Positions 60,722 through 64,000 of a stretch of 64,000 nt of DNA are shown here, piece after piece. The stretch covers positions 80,895-144,894 of the forward strand of contig DAOLUH010000004.1 of assembly GCA_035420085.1 (NCBI GenBank). Direction: 5' to 3'. The position numbers were made by a program, and so were the translations under genes. The stretch is from DSWT01 sp035420085 (GTDB lineage: Bacteria; Chloroflexota; Anaerolineae; B4-G1; SLSP01). Below the pieces are notes generated by a model. It did not search any database. It was not told the origin of the DNA and saw only the letters and a program-made list of their open reading frames with translations. Numbering within the stretch: the stretch's first letter is position 1; each line of letters starts with the position of its first letter.

Positions 60722-60783
60722 CGTTGAAACGTTCGAACGTTTGAACGTTTCAACGTTTCAACGTTTCAACGTCCCAACGTTCC
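60720..60783. repeat. AACGTT-family octamer tandem repeat
   Basis: Eight 8-bp words: AACGTTGA, AACGTTCG, AACGTTTG, AACGTTTC three times, AACGTCCC, AACGTTCC. It fills nearly the whole gap between the protease and glpK. Confidence 0.9.
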
Positions 60784-60808
60784 AGCACTATCATTTTGGG
60801 AGGTGTAA

Positions 60809-62323
60809 ATGACACAATATATCGCCGCCATTGACCAGGGCACCACTGGCACGCGCTGTATCCTCTTCGATCACAGCGGCGTCCCCGTCATCTGGGCCTA
60901 TGAAGAACACGAGCAGATTTACCCGCAACCCGGCTGGGTGGAACACAATCCGCTCGAAATCTGGGAAAAGACGCAGCGCGTCATCCGCCAGACGTTGACG
61001 CAGGGCAACATCCCTAGCGGGGCCATCGCCGCCGTGGGGATCACCAACCAGCGCGAGACCACGCTCGTCTGGGACCGGCGCACGGGCCAGCCGCTCTACA
61101 ACGCCATCGTCTGGCAAGACACGCGCACCAAAGGCATCTGCGACGCACTGGCGCTCGAAGGCGGGCAGGATCGCTTCCGCGCCGTCACCGGGCTGCCGCT
61201 GGCGACCTACTTCGCCGGGCCGAAGGTGAAGTGGATGCTGGACAACGTCCCCGCCGTGCGCGCGGCTGCCGACAAGGGCGACGCGCTTTTCGGCACCATA
61301 GACACGTGGGTCATCTGGTGGCTCACCGGCGGGCCGCACGGCGGCGCGCACGTCACCGACGTGACCAACGCCAGCCGCACGCTGTTGATGAATCTTGAGA
61401 CGCTGGATTGGGATGCGGACATCCTGCGCACACTGGACATTCCGCGCTCGATGCTGCCGGAGATTCGCGCTTCCAGTGCGCCCCGTCCGTACGGGTTCAC
61501 GCGCAAGGAAGGGCCGTTCGGCGAGAGTTTGCCCGTCACCGGCGACCTGGGCGACCAGCAAGCAGCGCTCGTCGGGCAGACGTGCTTCACGCCCGGCGAG
61601 GCCAAGAACACTTACGGGACGGGCTGCTTTATGCTGCTCAACACCGGCACGGAGATCGTGCCCTCAGCGAGCGGCTTACTGACGACCCTCGGCTACAAGT
61701 TCGGTGACGCGCCCGCCGTCTACGCGCTGGAAGGCTCCATCGCCATCACCGGCGCGCTGGTGCAATGGCTGCGCGACAACCTGGGCTTCTTCGACCGCGC
61801 CCCGCAGATCGAAGAGCTGGCGCGCCAGGTCGAGGATGCCGGTGGGATGTACATCGTCCCCGCCTTCTCTGGCCTCTTCGCCCCCTACTGGCGCAGCGAT
61901 GCGCGCGGCGTCATGGTCGGGCTGACACGCTACATCACCAAAAACCACATCTGCCGCGCCGCGCTCGAAGCCACCGCCTACCAGACCCGCGATGTGCTGG
62001 AGGCGATGGAAAAGGACTCCGGCGTCGCGCTCACCTCGCTCAAGGTGGACGGTGGCATGGTCGCCAACGCACTGCTGATGCAGTTCCAGGCCGACATCCT
62101 CGGCGTACCCGTCGTGCGGCCCACCGTCACCGAGACGACGGCGCTCGGCGCGGCCTACGCCGCCGGGCTGGCCGTGGGTTTCTGGGAAGACCTGGAAACG
62201 CTGCGACAGAACTGGGGCGTAGACAAAGTCTTCGAGCCGCGAATGGCGGCGGACAAGCGCGCGGCGCTGTATGCGGGCTGGCAAAAGGCCGTGCAGCGGA
62301 CATTGGATTGGGTAGTTGCTTGA
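60809..62323 (+). CDS. glpK: glycerol kinase
   Basis: 504 residues, canonical FGGY glycerol kinase. AAIDQGTTGTRCILFDHSG, GITNQRETTLVWDR, WQDTRT, VTDVTNASRTLLM, NTYGTGCFMLLNTG, TAYQTRDVLEAM and DGGMVANALLMQFQ are in place. It phosphorylates glycerol to glycerol-3-phosphate. The flavoprotein at 63196 is likely the next pathway step, but a toxin-antitoxin module separates the two. Ribosome site TTGGGAGGTGTAA. Confidence 0.96.
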   Translation: MTQYIAAIDQGTTGTRCILFDHSGVPVIWAYEEHEQIYPQPGWVEHNPLEIWEKTQRVIRQTLTQGNIPSGAIAAVGITNQRETTLVWDRRTGQPLYNAIVWQDTRTKGICDALALEGGQDRFRAVTGLPLATYFAGPKVKWMLDNVPAVRAAADKGDALFGTIDTWVIWWLTGGPHGGAHVTDVTNASRTLLMNLETLDWDADILRTLDIPRSMLPEIRASSAPRPYGFTRKEGPFGESLPVTGDLGDQQAALVGQTCFTPGEAKNTYGTGCFMLLNTGTEIVPSASGLLTTLGYKFGDAPAVYALEGSIAITGALVQWLRDNLGFFDRAPQIEELARQVEDAGGMYIVPAFSGLFAPYWRSDARGVMVGLTRYITKNHICRAALEATAYQTRDVLEAMEKDSGVALTSLKVDGGMVANALLMQFQADILGVPVVRPTVTETTALGAAYAAGLAVGFWEDLETLRQNWGVDKVFEPRMAADKRAALYAGWQKAVQRTLDWVVA

Positions 62324-62337
62324 TCTTTGGGGGTAAC

Positions 62338-62772
62338 ATGAACACGGCAGACCAGGGAACACAACAGGAGCAGTGCCAGATCAGCAACGCTGTTCTGGCG
62401 CATTACCCAGAAACACAAGCCATTTATCTCTTCGGCTCATACCAAACCGCCGATGAGCGGCCCGACAGCGACGTGGATATTGCTCTGCTGCTCCCCCCAC
62501 AGCAAGCCAAAGCGGCCGGTTCTCTGGCCCTGAGCACGCTGCGATCAGAATTGGAAGCCTGCCTAGGAAGAGATGTCGATTTGGTCAACTTGCGCCAGGC
62601 GCCCACGGTTCTACAAAAGGAAGTCGTGGCTGCCGATCGTCGGATTTACCTTGCTGACGAATATGCCGCCGCAGAATTTGAGATGTTAACGTTTTCGTAT
62701 TACCAGAAACTCAATGAGGAGCGCGGCTTCATCATCCGAGATGCCTTGACGACCGGGAGGTTTGTCGCCTGA
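62338..62772 (+). CDS. mntA: MntA-type antitoxin nucleotidyltransferase
   Basis: 144 residues. The minimal nucleotidyltransferase motif GS-x10-DxD is exact: G33-S34, then D45-V-D47 in LFGSYQTADERPDSDVDIAL. A third acidic residue follows in RDVDLVNL. MntA adds AMP to the HepT toxin to inactivate it. The ATG overlaps or directly precedes hepT (one-base overlap TGATG). It starts 14 bases past the glpK stop; the base composition is lower in GC than the neighbours. Confidence 0.9.
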   Translation: MNTADQGTQQEQCQISNAVLAHYPETQAIYLFGSYQTADERPDSDVDIALLLPPQQAKAAGSLALSTLRSELEACLGRDVDLVNLRQAPTVLQKEVVAADRRIYLADEYAAAEFEMLTFSYYQKLNEERGFIIRDALTTGRFVA

Positions 62773-63188
62773 TGGACGATATCGTACTCAACAAAAAAGA
62801 AAGTATCGAGCGATGTATCAAGCAAATTCGCGCCTACTATGCGCTGCCCAGTGACGTGCCGTTCGAAGAAGACTTTATGAAGCAAGACGCTATCGCCATC
62901 AACCTGCAGCGCGCGTGTGAACAATCCATTGATCTGGCAAACCACGTCATCAAGACACGAAAACTCGGCTTGCCCAAAGCATCCAGAGAAAGCTTTCGGC
63001 TTTTAGCACAGAATGGAATCGTCTCCGGTGCTTTGGCAACCAAATTGGAAAGTATGGTGGGATTCCGCAACATTCTGATACACCAGTATGAAAGCTTTAG
63101 TATCCAGTTGATGATCGATGTCATCGAGCATCATCTGGACGACTTGGTTGAGTTCACCAATTCTGTCCTGACAGCTATGGTCAAATGA
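62772..63188 (+). CDS. hepT: HepT-type toxin (DUF86, HEPN RNase)
   Basis: 138 residues, all-helical. The HEPN motif RX4HXY is R99-N-I-L-I-H104-Q-Y106. HepT toxins act as RNases and are modified on the Tyr by MntA with AMP; the target Tyr (Y106) is present. Together with mntA this is an intact type VII toxin-antitoxin pair, inserted between glpK and the glycerol-3-phosphate dehydrogenase-like gene. Confidence 0.92.
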   Translation: MDDIVLNKKESIERCIKQIRAYYALPSDVPFEEDFMKQDAIAINLQRACEQSIDLANHVIKTRKLGLPKASRESFRLLAQNGIVSGALATKLESMVGFRNILIHQYESFSIQLMIDVIEHHLDDLVEFTNSVLTAMVK

Positions 63189-63195
63189 GGTAGCA

Positions 63196-64000
63196 ATGCA
63201 ACAATACGACATCATCATCATCGGCGCGGGCATTGTGGGAGCGATGACCGCCCGCACGCTCTCACGCTACGATCTCGACATCTTGTGGATCGAGAAGGAG
63301 TCCGACATTTGCACAGGGGCGACGGCGGCGAACTCGGCCATCGTCCACGGCGGTTACGACGCGATGCCGGGTTCACTCAAGGCGGAGACGAATATCGCGG
63401 GCAACGCGATGTGGGATCAGCTTGCTGCCGAATTGCAGTTTCCCTTTGCGCGGACGGGTACTTACGTCGTCGCGGTCGGCGCGGAGGAATTGGCGGCGCT
63501 GGATGAGCTGAAGCAGCGCGGCGACGCCGGCGGCGTGCCGACAGAGATCATCTCCGGCGAGGAAATGCGTCGACACGAGCCATCGATCAACCCCGCGGTG
63601 AGCGGCGCGCTCTACTGTCCCACAGGCGGCCTCTGCGATCCCTGGGCCGTCACCATCGCCGCCGCCGAAAACGCCGTGATGAACGGCGTCGAACTGCGCC
63701 TCAACACCGCGCTCGAGGATTTCATCTGGGAGAGCGAATCGGCGAATGAGCGAATCAGCAAATCAGCGAATCAGCGAATCGGCGAATTACGAGTTACGAA
63801 TTACGAATTACGCACCCACAACCCACAACCCACAACCCATAACCAACAAACCACCAGAATCGTCGGCGTGAAGACGAACCAGGGTGACTTTTATGGGCGG
63901 TGGATCGTCAACGCCGCCGGGCTGTTTGCTGATGAAGTGATGCACAAGGCCGGGGTGCGACCGGAGTTCACCATCACCCCCCGACGCGGCGAGTATTTTG
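63196..64000 (+). CDS. GlpA/GlpD-like FAD-dependent glycerol-3-phosphate dehydrogenase (partial, C-terminus off the right edge)
   Basis: 268 residues are visible in an open frame. The FAD-binding opening YDIIIIGAGIVGAMTARTL and the GATAANSAIVHGGYDAMPGSL and GGLCDPWAVTIAAAENA blocks match GlpA/D-like oxidoreductases (anaerobic glycerol-3-phosphate dehydrogenase or LhgO-like). With glpK upstream, glycerol-3-phosphate is the most likely substrate. Residues about 179-221 are encoded by word repeats (63731-63858) inserted in frame. Ribosome site TGAGGTAGCA. The downstream half is not in the window, so a C-terminal BFD/iron-sulfur part cannot be checked. Confidence 0.8.
   Translation, partial: MQQYDIIIIGAGIVGAMTARTLSRYDLDILWIEKESDICTGATAANSAIVHGGYDAMPGSLKAETNIAGNAMWDQLAAELQFPFARTGTYVVAVGAEELAALDELKQRGDAGGVPTEIISGEEMRRHEPSINPAVSGALYCPTGGLCDPWAVTIAAAENAVMNGVELRLNTALEDFIWESESANERISKSANQRIGELRVTNYELRTHNPQPTTHNQQTTRIVGVKTNQGDFYGRWIVNAAGLFADEVMHKAGVRPEFTITPRRGEYF
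63731..63858 (+). repeat. in-frame word repeat inside the GlpA/D-like flavoprotein
   Basis: GCGAATCG, GCGAATGA, GCGAATCA, GCAAATCA octamers, then CGAATTA heptamers, then ACCCACA words and ACCCATAACC. Translated as ESANERISKSANQRIGEL, RVTNYELRTHNPQPTTHNQQ. The same order (octamer block then ACCCACA block) is seen at 1700-1785 in the aldehyde oxidoreductase spacer. Confidence 0.88.

Noticed and set aside
61765..62772. 335-codon frame overlapping the end of glpK and mntA
   Set aside because: Only its last part (from the ATG at 62338) is a gene; the first part is an out-of-frame reading of glpK.
1700..63858. Possible CRISPR arrays at the regular repeats
   Set aside because: Units are 7-8 bp with no spacers of 25-40 bp, and no cas genes are present.
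1..64000. tRNA or rRNA genes
   Set aside because: I looked for T-loop-like GGTTCRAATC runs and rRNA-like stretches and found none I could support.

Overview
The window is high-GC bacterial DNA with densely packed genes on both strands. It looks like a chromosomal segment of a Chloroflexota bacterium, probably Anaerolineae-like. This is an inference from gene content and style: Thr-Pro-rich linkers on exported proteins, many GAF/PAS histidine kinases, an Amj-type lipid II flippase, an AftB-like membrane glycosyltransferase, a serine hydroxymethyltransferase/GcvT fusion, and short-word repeats filling the spacers. No rRNA, tRNA, CRISPR array, prophage or insertion sequence was recognised.

Layout. 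1-8.5 kb is almost all minus strand: a double cyclic-nucleotide-binding membrane protein cut by the left edge, a FucU/RbsD mutarotase, an aldehyde:ferredoxin oxidoreductase, an iron alcohol dehydrogenase, an SCP2 protein, an XdhC-like protein, a Holliday-resolvase-like protein and a hydantoinase/dihydropyrimidinase. 8.6-17 kb is plus strand: a GT-C glycosyltransferase, a two-component pair, a surface beta-helix protein, an M20 peptidase and a Gfo/Idh/MocA oxidoreductase. 17-21 kb is minus strand: HicAB, a RecD2-like helicase and a slipin. 21-38.7 kb is mostly plus strand: Amj, a cupin/flavoprotein pair, two tandem deoxynucleoside kinases coupled to a sensor kinase and an AlaX editing protein, a degenerate metallo-beta-lactamase fold protein, DegV, adenosine deaminase, NudC, an MFS transporter, a Phd/VapC module and a lytic transglycosylase; CinA lies on the minus strand. 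38.7-51.9 kb is minus strand: MalQ, an OppB/OppC-type permease pair whose OppC carries a huge extracytoplasmic beta-propeller, a half-SPFH/HTH protein, an AftB-like glycosyltransferase, a lipoprotein binding protein, RuvA-RuvC-YebC and Fmt. The right end holds a multi-GAF kinase, the GlyA-GcvT fusion, an S8 protease, and a glycerol block (glpK and a GlpA/D-like flavoprotein) split by a HepT/MntA toxin-antitoxin pair.

Two signals stand out. First, many spacers are filled with tandem 7- or 8-bp words in a few recurring families, often arranged as inverted repeats. The same material also sits inside four reading-frame positions (glycosyltransferase twice, RecD2 helicase, GlpA/D-like flavoprotein), always in the one orientation that avoids stop codons. 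Second, there are unusual fusions: permease plus a seventh membrane helix plus a tandem propeller (40486-43908), and SHMT plus an unidentified central segment plus GcvT (54650-57811).
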